In this document: positions 1 to 8,202 of the stretch, piece after piece
Position numbering within the stretch: the first letter of the stretch is position 1
Layout: the number at the start of each line of letters is the position of its first letter
NCBI GenBank assembly: GCA_031268215.1
Contig: JAIRXP010000010.1
Location: 1-35,809 of the forward strand
Source: Bifidobacteriaceae bacterium
Lineage (GTDB): Bacteria; Actinomycetota; Actinomycetes; Actinomycetales; WQXJ01
Direction: 5' to 3'
Length of the DNA: 35,809 nucleotides
The notes under the pieces: model-generated
What the model was told of the DNA's origin: nothing
The model's input: the letters and a program-made list of their open reading frames with translations, nothing else
Databases searched by the model: none
Position numbers and translations under genes: made by a program

Positions 1-2124
1 ACCTGGGGCGGGGGTGGCGCCCGCTCCTGCGGGCTGCGCGCGGGGCCCGGCGCCGGGGCGGCTGCCCCGCACGCCGCTGTCTCCGGGGCTTTGAACAGGG
101 TTCTGGGAGGCCGCCATCCAGTCTGTCGGCACATTGGCGGCGCCCGCTGCCGCCCCGGCGCCGTCTTGACTGGGCTGGCTGGTGAGTTCTTCGCCCGGCC
201 CTTTGGCCGGTCCCTGGGCGGGGCTCCCGAAGGCCTCGGCTTGGCCCGCCACCGTTGATCCGGCCCCTGGCCCCGTATCTGCTGCCGAGTCCACGCCGCT
301 GGGTTGAGCCCCGGACCACGCCGGCCCGGCCATCCGTTCCCAACTGCGGTTCGGGGCCGCATGGCCCAAATCAACTCTTGGCGGCTCGGCCACGGCCGGC
401 TCAGCGGCCTGGGGCGCCGGCTCCACGGTCTGCGCCGGGGCGGACCTGCCGAACCAGCGCCGTTTCGGCTTCTTGGTGGCACCGGCGCTGGCAGCGTCAG
501 TCTTAGGCGCCACGGGCGCGGGCTCCGCGCCTTCCGTCGTGGATGTGACGGGCCCCGCATAGGTCCGGGTTAGGCCATTGACGGGCGCCTCCAGATCGCT
601 GGCGCCGGCCGTCATCGGGACTGGCCCGGCCGCCAGAGCCTGTGAGGCGCTGAAGACCGGTTCCGGCGGTGGGGGCTCGCCCGCGCCACTCTGTATCAGC
701 TCCCCTGGCTCAGGCAGCGCTAACTCCCCTGTCCCAGGCCGTGTCAAGTCCCCTGTCCCGGACAGTGCCGACTCCCCTGCTCCAGGCAGTATCGGCTCTC
801 CTGGCTCGGGCAGTATCACTTCCGCCGTCGCGGACAGCGCGGTCTGGTCTGCCCCGGACTTAGGCGCCTCGCCTGGTTCAGGCTGTGCTGTGGTACTAGC
901 GGCGTCGGGGCCGCCTACGGAGATGTCCCCGGCCGGCCCCTGCGCGCTAAGTACGTGAACGGCATCGGCCGTGTCCGCCACCGGCTCCTCAGCCGCCTCT
1001 TCCAAAGCGAAGCCGGTCACGGCGCCCTCCATCAGCCCAATGGGCGGAAGGTCCAACCCCAGCGGCACTGGAGCCGGTACCTCAACCTCAGGTTGAGGTA
1101 CACCCTCAAGTTCTAGTACAGCCTCAGGCTCGGAGGCCGTCCCGTCCGCCCCAACCCGCAGGTCCGACAACTCGACCGGTTGTGACTCCTGGAACGTCCC
1201 ACCTGGCGCCGGCTTCGCTTCCGCCAAGACCGCATCATCCGAAACCGGTACCGGATCCGCCGCCGCTGAGGCCGCTGCCGCCGCACTGAGGGCGGCGTCC
1301 ACTTGATTGACGGCGTCCGGCTGTTCCATGGCACTGACCTGGTTGGTTCCATCCGCCGCCTCAGACGCCTCCGCCAAGCCGACTGCGCCACCGCCCAACC
1401 CCGGCGGCAACTCCCCCGGTAACAGCGGCTGTGCGTTGGCCCCGCCAGCGGGACCAGCCGGGCCGGCCTTCGTCTTGGCCTTGGCGCGGGCGCCCGCCGC
1501 ACTCGGTGCTCCACGCCCAGTCACCATCATGGCCGCTCCAGCCAGAGCCAGCACGCCGCCCAACAGGACTCCCGGCCAAAGGAAAGGCACCGAGACCGTC
1601 TGCTGCCACGTCATCGTGACCCGGACGCCTTCCATGGTGACCTTCTCGCCTTCGGTGCCAGCGTTCGCCGGAGCGACGACCAGCGACCAACGGCCTTCCT
1701 CAGCCTTCTGCCACTTGACGGAGCCGCCCCTTTCGTATTCGCGCGAGACGATCCACAAATCCGACCCAGCGGCGCTGGCCAGCGGTTCGTCCGATCCGCT
1801 CTCGCCAACGGTAAAGTCCCGGCGGCTGGCGAATCCCGTCAGATGCTCAGCCGGCGAATCCGCCACCCAGGCGATCACATCCGTGTCCCTACCGATGGCC
1901 ATCACCATGGGGCGGTCTGAATCCACCTTGATCTCAACCGAGTCGGCCTGGGCCTCCATCACTCCGGGGTCCGCCACTAGGGCCTGAGTCGCCGCGTCCA
2001 CCTCATGAACGGCGCTAATCTGTTCCGGCGGGCGCCAAACCGTCGCCGAACAGACGGCTAGCCCTACTGACACCAGCCCAATGCCCAGAACGGTTGGGGC
2101 GAGCCAACGTCCTATACCAGTCAT
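1..2124 (-). CDS. Two-TM membrane protein with long Ala/Pro/Glu-rich tail (3' end beyond left edge)
   Basis: The minus strand is open from the start at 2124 to base 1 (708 codons, no stop), so the C-terminus lies outside the window. An N-terminal hydrophobic segment (about residues 8-28) is followed by a domain of about 140 residues that is probably extracytoplasmic. A second TM segment follows (about residues 184-203, VPFLWPGVLLGGVLALAGAA). The rest is a low-complexity tail of about 500 residues, rich in Ala, Pro, Glu and Gly, with basic KKPKRRW-type patches. Start choice: ATG 2124 has AGGAG three bases upstream; an in-frame ATG at 2136 lacks a Shine-Dalgarno sequence. The gene is divergent from the coiled-coil operon, which suggests, but does not prove, a shared envelope or polar role. 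I do not recognise the family. The coding call rests on the uninterrupted 2.1 kb frame and the sensible membrane topology. Confidence 0.8.
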   Translation of the reverse strand, partial: MTGIGRWLAPTVLGIGLVSVGLAVCSATVWRPPEQISAVHEVDAATQALVADPGVMEAQADSVEIKVDSDRPMVMAIGRDTDVIAWVADSPAEHLTGFASRRDFTVGESGSDEPLASAAGSDLWIVSREYERGGSVKWQKAEEGRWSLVVAPANAGTEGEKVTMEGVRVTMTWQQTVSVPFLWPGVLLGGVLALAGAAMMVTGRGAPSAAGARAKAKTKAGPAGPAGGANAQPLLPGELPPGLGGGAVGLAEASEAADGTNQVSAMEQPDAVNQVDAALSAAAAASAAADPVPVSDDAVLAEAKPAPGGTFQESQPVELSDLRVGADGTASEPEAVLELEGVPQPEVEVPAPVPLGLDLPPIGLMEGAVTGFALEEAAEEPVADTADAVHVLSAQGPAGDISVGGPDAASTTAQPEPGEAPKSGADQTALSATAEVILPEPGEPILPGAGESALSGTGDLTRPGTGELALPEPGELIQSGAGEPPPPEPVFSASQALAAGPVPMTAGASDLEAPVNGLTRTYAGPVTSTTEGAEPAPVAPKTDAASAGATKKPKRRWFGRSAPAQTVEPAPQAAEPAVAEPPRVDLGHAAPNRSWERMAGPAWSGAQPSGVDSAADTGPGAGSTVAGQAEAFGSPAQGPAKGPGEELTSQPSQDGAGAAAGAANVPTDWMAASQNPVQSPGDSGVRGSRPGAGPRAQPAGAGATPAPG
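670..813 (-). repeat. Six tandem 24-bp units coding a Pro/Gly/Glu octapeptide repeat
   Basis: Inside the tail of the left-edge membrane protein, six consecutive octads follow the pattern (L/R/Q)-(P/S)-(E/G)-(P/A/T)-G-(E/D)-x-x: LPEPGEPI, LPGAGESA, LSGTGDLT, RPGTGELA, LPEPGELI and QSGAGEPP. Units one and five differ at only one residue, which points to tandem duplication. An extended Pro/Gly linker is the likely structure. The opposite strand also has an open frame here, which I read as a shadow of this repeat. Confidence 0.75.
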
Positions 2125-2313
2125 GATCTCCTGCATCGCGGTTGCCTACAGTTCAGTTGCTTACCCTAACGGTTGACCCACCTAGGCTTCCAACTGGGCC
2201 CTGCGCGGACCGGTGCCTGGTGATTGCAATTACTCGGTTCCCGGCCTGATCCGCCCATCACTAGGCTAAAATTTGAGCTTGTAAATTGCCGGGGCTCCCT
2301 GGCGCCCGTCCAT

Positions 2314-2318
2314 GGAGG
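2314..2318 (+). promoter_or_regulatory. Shine-Dalgarno GGAGG that fixes a GTG start
   Basis: GGAGG lies five bases before GTG 2324. The alternative ATG at 2312 overlaps this site and has nothing like it upstream. The GTG start gives an N-terminus beginning SDYGFP, close to the N-terminus expected of a DivIVA-type domain. Confidence 0.7.
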
Positions 2319-2323
2319 TTTCA

Positions 2324-4573
2324 GTGTCTGACTATGGGTTCCCTAGCGCAGTTCGGGGGTACGACCGCCAGGCCGTTGACAAGCAGATTGGCGCCCTTGA
2401 CCAGGGGCTCAGCACCGCCCAAGCACAAGTTGAAGATCTAGAGAAGCGGATCGCCGCGCTGGAAGCCGAGCTGGTCGAGGCCAAGCGCCAGCTAAGCGAG
2501 ACCGAACGTCCTACTTACTCCGGGCTGGGCTCACGGATCGAACAGCTAATGCGATCCGCTGAGGAACAGTCCGTAGATGTCCTCAACCAGGCCCGGTCCC
2601 AGTCCTCCGCCTTGCTGGCCCGCACCAAACTTGAGACCGACCAGCTCAGAGCCAAGGCTGAGAACGAAGTCGCGGAGATGTTGTCCACTGCTCGGCGGGA
2701 AGCCGAGGAACTCCAGACAGTGGCCCAGTCGGAGGCGGAAGCAGAGTTGACCAACGCCTCACGCCGGGCGGAAGAGATGGTTGGATCGGCGGAACGCGAA
2801 GCCGTCCGGGTGATGAGCAACATCGCCTCTGAAGAGGCGGATCACCGCGCCTCCCTGGAACGCGAACTCGCCGCGCTGACCGCCGCGGTTGACAGAGAGA
2901 CCACAGAGCTGCGCGCCAACGCCCAGCGGGACGCCTCGGAACTGCGCGGTTCAGTGGCCGTTGAGGTGGCCTCGCAGCGGGAAGACGCCGAACGCTACTC
3001 CACCCAGTTGCGTTCAGCGGCGGATCAAGAAACCGCCGCCCTGCGGCTGACCGCAGACCAAGAGACCTCACAACTCCGGGCAGAAGCCGAGGAGTACGCC
3101 GCGGAAACTCGTGCGGACGCCAAGCGAGAGGCCCAAGAAATCAGGTCAGTAACGGACGCGGACACCGCGGAACGCCGTTCAGCGGCGGACCAGTACGCCC
3201 AGCAGGTCCGCTCCAACGCCGACCAATACGCTCAACAGTTGCGGTCAGACGCGGAACAGTACGCCCTCCAGATCCGGTCTGAAGCGGAGCACTACGCGCA
3301 GCAAACCAAATCGGACGCGGAACAATTCGAACGAACCACCCGCGCTGGCGCCGAACAGTCCGCCCAAGAGTTGCGAACTTCCACTGAGCGCGAGGCCACC
3401 GAGCTGCTCTCCTCGACTAACCGCGAAGCGATCGAACTCAAGGAGTCATCTGACCGCTACGCCGCCCAGACCCGCGCCGAAGCCGAACAGGCCGCCGCCG
3501 TGCTAACCGAAGAGGCGCGAACGCGAGCGGAAGAATTGACCACCCGGTCCGAACGCGAGGCCTCAACGGTGTTGGCAGAGGCCAAAAAGCAAGCCGCTGC
3601 TTTGACCGAACGAGCCGAGGAGTGGAAGGCCGAATCTGAGATCGAGATCGCCCAGCGCCTGGAGGCCGCCGAGGCCGCCAACACCGAACGCTTCGAGGCC
3701 TCCAAGGCCAAAGCGGACCGTCTGATCGCTGAGGCCAACATCCGGGCCGAGGAAGCCGAAGAGCGGGTGGCGCAGGCCCTTTCCCGGGCGGAGAAGCTGC
3801 GGCATGACGCGGACCAGCAAGCCGCCGATTTGCTCGCCAACGCCCGCCGCAACGCTGACCGGGTTCTCCAGGACGCGCGTTCATTCGCTGAGCGGACTTT
3901 GTCTGAGACGGTCGAGGAATCCGAACGCGAGCGCATTTCGGTTCAGCGCCAAGTCGATGACCTTAACCGGCAGCGCGAATCGATCACCGGCTATCTAGAG
4001 GAGTTGCGTGGGCTGCTGGGCGCAGCGCCGTTGACCAGCATTGAGGCGGCGCTTGAATCGCCCAGTCTGGACCTGCTGGGCCCGGACGTGCCCGCGGCCA
4101 GCGAGCCCGGTCCTGATGCTCCGGGATCTGATCTGTCCGGTCCCGCTACGGCCGGCAGTGAGTCCGCTCCGGCGACCCGCCAACCCAGCCAGGGCCGCGA
4201 CGAAGCGCGGTCTGAGTTCGCTTACGTTGAACTCGCCTCGGTTGAGCCTTTGTACGATGCCGTCGTGGCGGCTGAGTCAGATTACGGCAAGCCCGCCCGC
4301 CCCAGGTCCGCGATCCTAGGCCCACCGCAGGGCGCCGTTGCAGAGACTGAACCCATATACGTCGAGGCGGCCTATGCCGCCGCCGTCGCCCCGGCCTACG
4401 AAGAGGTAACTTACAATCCCGAAGCTTCGGAGCCTCCATCCACCGGCGATCAAGAAGGAGAATCCGCAGTACCCGAAGTACCGGACCCAGACCCCGCTCG
4501 AGTCACCCAGACGGAGTTGATCACTGAGGCTAAAGCCCGTGAGATCGCTTCCGGACAGGGTCCGGCTACCTGA
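2324..4573 (+). CDS. DivIVA/Scy-like giant coiled-coil protein
   Basis: Probable polar or cytoskeletal scaffold of 749 residues. The N-terminus (YGFPSAVRGYDRQAVDKQI, about residues 4-22) resembles the membrane-binding DivIVA/Wag31 domain, with its F...RGYD..VD pattern, and is followed by a short heptad coiled coil to about residue 60. From 2894 to 3949 the protein is 32 unbroken 11-residue repeats. A conserved capping segment follows (VDDLNRQRESITGYLEELRG). The last 190 residues or so are an acidic Pro/Ala/Tyr-rich tail, probably disordered. The Streptomyces polarisome proteins Scy and FilP are the known relatives of this design (family knowledge). The next gene starts nine bases after the stop and has the same repeat and the same cap, so the two probably form an operon. 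A possible -10 (TAAAAT, 2267-2272) lies upstream, but no good -35 is visible. Confidence 0.85.
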   Translation: MSDYGFPSAVRGYDRQAVDKQIGALDQGLSTAQAQVEDLEKRIAALEAELVEAKRQLSETERPTYSGLGSRIEQLMRSAEEQSVDVLNQARSQSSALLARTKLETDQLRAKAENEVAEMLSTARREAEELQTVAQSEAEAELTNASRRAEEMVGSAEREAVRVMSNIASEEADHRASLERELAALTAAVDRETTELRANAQRDASELRGSVAVEVASQREDAERYSTQLRSAADQETAALRLTADQETSQLRAEAEEYAAETRADAKREAQEIRSVTDADTAERRSAADQYAQQVRSNADQYAQQLRSDAEQYALQIRSEAEHYAQQTKSDAEQFERTTRAGAEQSAQELRTSTEREATELLSSTNREAIELKESSDRYAAQTRAEAEQAAAVLTEEARTRAEELTTRSEREASTVLAEAKKQAAALTERAEEWKAESEIEIAQRLEAAEAANTERFEASKAKADRLIAEANIRAEEAEERVAQALSRAEKLRHDADQQAADLLANARRNADRVLQDARSFAERTLSETVEESERERISVQRQVDDLNRQRESITGYLEELRGLLGAAPLTSIEAALESPSLDLLGPDVPAASEPGPDAPGSDLSGPATAGSESAPATRQPSQGRDEARSEFAYVELASVEPLYDAVVAAESDYGKPARPRSAILGPPQGAVAETEPIYVEAAYAAAVAPAYEEVTYNPEASEPPSTGDQEGESAVPEVPDPDPARVTQTELITEAKAREIASGQGPAT
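2894..3949 (+). repeat. 32 in-phase hendecad (11-residue, 33-bp) coiled-coil repeats
   Basis: The translated sequence divides without a break into 11-residue units of the form xxAxxLRxxAE. Clear examples are QYAQQVRSNAD, QYAQQLRSDAE, QYALQIRSEAE and HYAQQTKSDAE. Thirty-two units times 33 bases exactly fill 2894-3949. Hendecads form nearly straight or right-handed coiled coils, unlike the left-handed heptad type. Confidence 0.85.
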
Positions 4574-4582
4574 TCCGGTCCA

Positions 4583-6253
4583 ATGACCAGCGAACCGCGC
4601 ACCGCCGGTCTCGAAGCGGCGCTCGCCCAAACCAGAGAATACGCCCAGGAACTGATCGCGCGGGGCCGGGTCTTGGCAGCCGAACTCGACCGCACCCGTG
4701 CCCAACTGACGGATCACGCTTGGCGGCAGCCAGGACGGCTCCAAAGCCACGTCACCGAATTCGCTTCGGTCCTCGAAGGCGAGGTGACCACCGGTCTCGC
4801 GGCGATCAAGAAGCAGGCAGCTGCAATCTCTGAACAAGCCGATGCGACAGCGCTGCGCGAATTGCAGATGGCGCTCCATTCAAAGGAAACACTGCTGGGC
4901 CTGGCCGCCCGGGAGGTCGAGGAACTACTGGCGGCCAGCGAACAGGCCGCGGAATCCATCCGGACTAATGCCCAGAACCGTGTTGACACGATCATTAGGG
5001 AAGCCAACGGACGCGTCGCCCAGTCACTGGGCGTAGCTCAGGCCGACGCCGAGAAGCGACGCCAAGCTCTGGCGCGGGAATCCGAGGCGTTGACCGAGAG
5101 CCACCAGCGCGAAGCCGAGACGATCCGGGCGGGGGCCCGCCGCGAGGCCCAGGAAGTGCTTGACCAAGCCAAGCGTGAGACGGATGAGTTGCTCAATTCG
5201 ACGGCTGGTGAACTGGAAACGCTGATCGCCACCGCTGAGGCGGAGACGACCGATCTGCGGGCCCGGACCGAAGCGGAAGTGGAGCACCTTCTAGCGCCCG
5301 CCCTGGCAGACGCTGGCCAGCTCCGGTCCAGCGCCGACCATGACGCCGGAGAACTCTTGGCCGCGGCCCGCTCCGATGCGGACCACCGGTTAGCTGAGGC
5401 CGAACTCTACGGCAGTGAACGCCGCAACCGCGCCGCCGCCGAGGCGGGCCAGACCCGCTCCGACGCCCAGGGTGAGACAAGAGTGCTGCGAGCCAAAGCC
5501 GAGGCCCACGCGCACTCGGTCCGCGAAGAGGCTGATTCTGAAGCCTCGCTTAGGCGCTCCGGGTCCCTGGCCTACGCTGCCCAGCTCCGTGAAGACGCCG
5601 AACGGGATGCCTCAGCCCTGACTAACACCACCCGCATTGAGGCCAGCCACGTTCGCGCCGATGCTCAACGCGAGGCGACGGCCACGCGCCTCCAGGCCGA
5701 TCAGCTCGCCCAGGAGCTGGCCTCCAAAGCCCGCACTGACGCCGAACAGATCGCCGAGGCCGCCCGTGAACAATCCGCTGCCACGGTGGCAGACGCCCGG
5801 GCCGAGGCTGACCGCCTGCTCAGTGCCGCCCGTGATGCGGTATCCCGCATCGAACAGGACATAGCCAGCCGCACCGAGGCGAACCTGACGCAACTGGCCG
5901 AGGACCGCGAGCGGTCCATCGAAGAAGCCGACCGGATGCTGATAGCACCGGCCGAACAACGCGCCGCGGCCACACAGCGGTTGCTGGAGGCACAAGAACA
6001 AGCGGCCCAGATCATCGCTCGCGCCGATGATCACATCCAGGTCCTGCTGCCTGGCGCCAAACAAGAAGCGGACCAGATCGTGGCCCACGCCAACGTGGAG
6101 GCCGCCCAGACCATGGACGGCGCCATCGCCCAGTCCGAGAAGCACCGGCAGATTAGCCAGTCACGGGTCGACCGGTTGGAAGCCCAGCGCCAATCGCTTG
6201 ATCTGTACTTAGCCCGCCTGCGCCGCCTGGTGGCGCAAGACCTCAGTTCTTAG
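4583..6253 (+). CDS. Second hendecad coiled-coil protein, paralogue of the upstream gene
   Basis: A 556-residue protein starting nine bases after the upstream stop, so probably co-transcribed. It lacks the DivIVA-like N-terminus. Residues 1-108 or so are helical with basic and acidic patches. The sequence from 4910 to 6163 is 38 in-phase 11-residue repeats. The C-terminal cap RVDRLEAQRQSLDLYLARL matches the cap of the upstream protein in spacing and in the QR.S...YL..LR pattern. The shared cap and repeat register show that the pair arose by duplication. The likely role is a filament-forming or scaffold partner of the first protein in polar growth or division, as for Scy and FilP in Streptomyces. 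That role is inferred from architecture only. No signal peptide or TM segment is present. Confidence 0.83.
   Translation: MTSEPRTAGLEAALAQTREYAQELIARGRVLAAELDRTRAQLTDHAWRQPGRLQSHVTEFASVLEGEVTTGLAAIKKQAAAISEQADATALRELQMALHSKETLLGLAAREVEELLAASEQAAESIRTNAQNRVDTIIREANGRVAQSLGVAQADAEKRRQALARESEALTESHQREAETIRAGARREAQEVLDQAKRETDELLNSTAGELETLIATAEAETTDLRARTEAEVEHLLAPALADAGQLRSSADHDAGELLAAARSDADHRLAEAELYGSERRNRAAAEAGQTRSDAQGETRVLRAKAEAHAHSVREEADSEASLRRSGSLAYAAQLREDAERDASALTNTTRIEASHVRADAQREATATRLQADQLAQELASKARTDAEQIAEAAREQSAATVADARAEADRLLSAARDAVSRIEQDIASRTEANLTQLAEDRERSIEEADRMLIAPAEQRAAATQRLLEAQEQAAQIIARADDHIQVLLPGAKQEADQIVAHANVEAAQTMDGAIAQSEKHRQISQSRVDRLEAQRQSLDLYLARLRRLVAQDLSS
4910..6163 (+). repeat. 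38 in-phase hendecad repeats in the second coiled-coil gene
   Basis: Units such as REAETIRAGAR, REAQEVLDQAK, RETDELLNSTA, TDAEQIAEAAR and AEADRLLSAAR follow one another at exact 33-base spacing, with no insertion over the whole 1254 bases. The sequence has diverged more than in the upstream gene, but the register is kept. Confidence 0.8.
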
Positions 6254-6285
6254 CCTGGTGGCGGTTCCGGAGAGCCTGGTGGGCA

Positions 6286-6304
6286 GGCTGGCCCTTCGCC
6301 GGCC
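6286..6304 (+). terminator. Possible terminator hairpin after the coiled-coil operon
   Basis: Arms GGCTGGC and GCCGGCC pair over seven bases (one G-U) around a five-base loop, 33 bases past the stop. There is no T-tract, as is common in high-GC actinobacteria, so the call is tentative. Confidence 0.35.
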
Positions 6305-6345
6305 TCGCGCCCTCATGCCTAGCAAACAGACGGGCTGCCAGCCAA

Positions 6346-6369
6346 CGGGCTAGCGGGCTAGCGGGCTAA
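6346..6369. repeat. Three tandem CGGGCTAG units at a convergent gene junction
   Basis: CGGGCTAG occurs three times end to end (the last ending in A). The third copy covers the stop codon of the minus-strand hydrolase. The units contain the palindrome GCTAGC. They may help termination between the convergent genes or may simply be a slippage repeat. Confidence 0.5.
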
Positions 6370-7265
6370 GCGAGCATCCGGCGGTAAGACTCCCGAATGA
6401 CTCGGGCCATGAAGTTCGGCGTTTCAAGCGGGCCCAGATGGCCAATCCCAGCCGCCACCACCAGGTTCGCTGTCGGGCCAATCCCATCCGTGATCGCCTC
6501 CGCCTGGGCCACGGAGGCGAATTGGTCCTCCGAGCCCGCTATCACCGTGGCGGGCAGGCCACTGGCCCGCAAAATGGGCATGGCGTCATCGCGCCCGGCC
6601 ATGGCATCCGCCGCCCAGGCGACGCCGCCGGGGGTCGCCTGATCAATCCAGTGTTCCACCGTCTCTACCAGGCCCGGTTGGCTGGCCTGGCTAGCGGGAG
6701 AGATCATCTTGGCCGCCATGGGCGCCAAGACCTCCGCAGAACCCATCTCCAGCACTGCGTGGGCCGTCCGCAAGCGAGCGGCGCGAGCCTCGGGGTCATC
6801 TGGGGCCGCCTTAGTGTGCATCAGCACCACCCCGGCCAGCAACTCAGGGGCGTCCTTCATGACACTCATGGCCACATGGCCGCCCATTGAAATGCCACCC
6901 AGGACGGCTCGACGTACCCCCAAAGCTCGGAGTGATTCGGCCACAGCCAGCCCGGCCGCCCGGATGGAAACTGGTTCAATGGCGGGGCTGAGACCGGCTC
7001 CCGGCAGATCAATCGTCAAGATGGGCAGTTCCGGCAGGTCTACCAGCATGGGCCCCCACATCAGTGAACTGAGCGGGAAGGCATGCAACAGGACCAAGGG
7101 CACAGCGCCGCTGGGCACCACCAGAGCGTCAGGCGCATCGGCGGATCGTTCGGCTGGTGAGAGTCGCGACGTGTCATCATCCTGAGCCCATGAATCGTGG
7201 ACGGGCTGGTCCAGGACCGAGGTCCCCCGCAGTGTTCCCGAACCCCGTACCGCCAATAGCGACAT
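6366..7265 (-). CDS. Alpha/beta hydrolase
   Basis: A 299-residue alpha/beta-hydrolase-fold enzyme, probably an esterase or lipase-like hydrolase; the substrate is unknown. The oxyanion-loop motif is HAFPLSS (61-67). The nucleophile elbow is GISMGG, with Ser126 as the likely nucleophile. The acid is probably Asp247 (GSEDQF) and the base His276 (GIGHLG), so the triad looks complete. The first 45 residues or so are polar and precede the fold, so they may be a disordered extension. The start at ATG 7265 has AGGAG eight bases upstream. It is last in the minus-strand run, 82 bases after another alpha/beta hydrolase with which it shares little obvious sequence. No signal peptide is seen, so a cytoplasmic location is likely. 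Confidence 0.85.
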   Translation of the reverse strand: MSLLAVRGSGTLRGTSVLDQPVHDSWAQDDDTSRLSPAERSADAPDALVVPSGAVPLVLLHAFPLSSLMWGPMLVDLPELPILTIDLPGAGLSPAIEPVSIRAAGLAVAESLRALGVRRAVLGGISMGGHVAMSVMKDAPELLAGVVLMHTKAAPDDPEARAARLRTAHAVLEMGSAEVLAPMAAKMISPASQASQPGLVETVEHWIDQATPGGVAWAADAMAGRDDAMPILRASGLPATVIAGSEDQFASVAQAEAITDGIGPTANLVVAAGIGHLGPLETPNFMARVIRESYRRMLA

Positions 7266-7347
7266 TGTCTATGCTCCTGTTCTTCGGTGGCCGGACCGGC
7301 GGCCAGACCGCTGGCCGGCGCTGCCGACCTGGCCAAGTACCGGTCAA

Positions 7348-8202
7348 CTACTCTCCCAGCGAGACTACTCTGTCCGCGTGCCCACCATAGGTTTCGCTGG
7401 GGCCATCCCATGTCGTTGGCAACGGCCCAAAGCCCGGGCGGACCACTTCGACGATGGCGTCCAAGACCTGCCGGACAGCCTTCTCCCCGATCCATAAGTG
7501 AACGGCGTCCTTACCCTCAATGACCTTGGCCGTAGGCACCATGGCGAAGCGGGCCCGGGCCTGCGCCGGGCTCAAGAATTGATCCCTTTCCGGCACCAGG
7601 GCGGTGACCGGCTTGCGAGCCGCCGCCCATTGGATCAGATGCTCCGACCGGGTGCGCTTGAGCGGCGGGGACAGGGCGATCACGCCCTCAACTGGCAGGC
7701 GGGCGCCATGCATCAGTGCCAGTTCCGAACCGAAGGACCAGCCGGTCAGCCATGGCCTGGGCAAGTCCATCTCCGAAGCGTAGGTGACCACAGCACTCAC
7801 ATCCAGGCCCTCGGCGTTGCCGCCATCAAACGCGCCTTCCGAACAGCCCAGTTCTGAACAGGTGCCACGGGTGTTGAACCGGATCACCGCTAGGCCGGCC
7901 AACGCCGGCAAACGCCAGGCCGCCTTGCGCAGCACATGTGAGTCCATTGACCCGCCTTCAGTTGGCAAAGGGTGAAGCAAAATGAGGGTTCCTCGGACCG
8001 GCTGGCCACCCGGCGGCAGTGAGAGTTCTCCAACCAGCTTGGTGCCGTCTGAAGCCGTGACGGTGAAGGGACAGCGTTCGGCCGGCAAAATGGTCTGTGC
8101 CCCAATTGGCTTGAGCACCGTGTTCTCCGCTGCCGCAGCCTCCACAGAGTTCCCCGCTGCCGCGGCCTCCGCCGCGGCGTCAGTGCCCGCGCCCAGTGTC
8201 AT
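7348..8202 (-). CDS. Alpha/beta hydrolase (dienelactone-hydrolase-like or CocE-like small hydrolase)
   Basis: A 284-residue alpha/beta-hydrolase. An Ala/Glu-rich N-terminal stretch (about residues 5-28) comes before the fold. The core shows a beta strand ending in LILLHP (73-78), the nucleophile elbow GWSFGS (Ser156), a probable acid Asp207 (PERDQF) and a probable base His235 (DAVHLW). The RFNTRG segment after the second core strand is typical of the COG2945-type hydrolases (family knowledge). The ATG overlaps the TGA of the upstream membrane-protein gene by four bases (ATGA), which predicts translational coupling. The substrate cannot be read from the sequence. Confidence 0.83.
   Translation of the reverse strand: MTLGAGTDAAAEAAAAGNSVEAAAAENTVLKPIGAQTILPAERCPFTVTASDGTKLVGELSLPPGGQPVRGTLILLHPLPTEGGSMDSHVLRKAAWRLPALAGLAVIRFNTRGTCSELGCSEGAFDGGNAEGLDVSAVVTYASEMDLPRPWLTGWSFGSELALMHGARLPVEGVIALSPPLKRTRSEHLIQWAAARKPVTALVPERDQFLSPAQARARFAMVPTAKVIEGKDAVHLWIGEKAVRQVLDAIVEVVRPGFGPLPTTWDGPSETYGGHADRVVSLGE

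Noticed and set aside
1307..1987. Long plus-strand open frame of 226 codons
   Set aside because: It lies opposite the continuous 708-codon minus frame, whose product has a sensible membrane topology. The plus product is Pro/Ser/Ala-rich with no domain, so it is a shadow.
2240..2311. Promoter for the coiled-coil operon (TAGGCT or TAAAAT at 2262-2272)
   Set aside because: The -10-like hexamers have no -35 at a suitable distance, so I mention it only within the gene entry.
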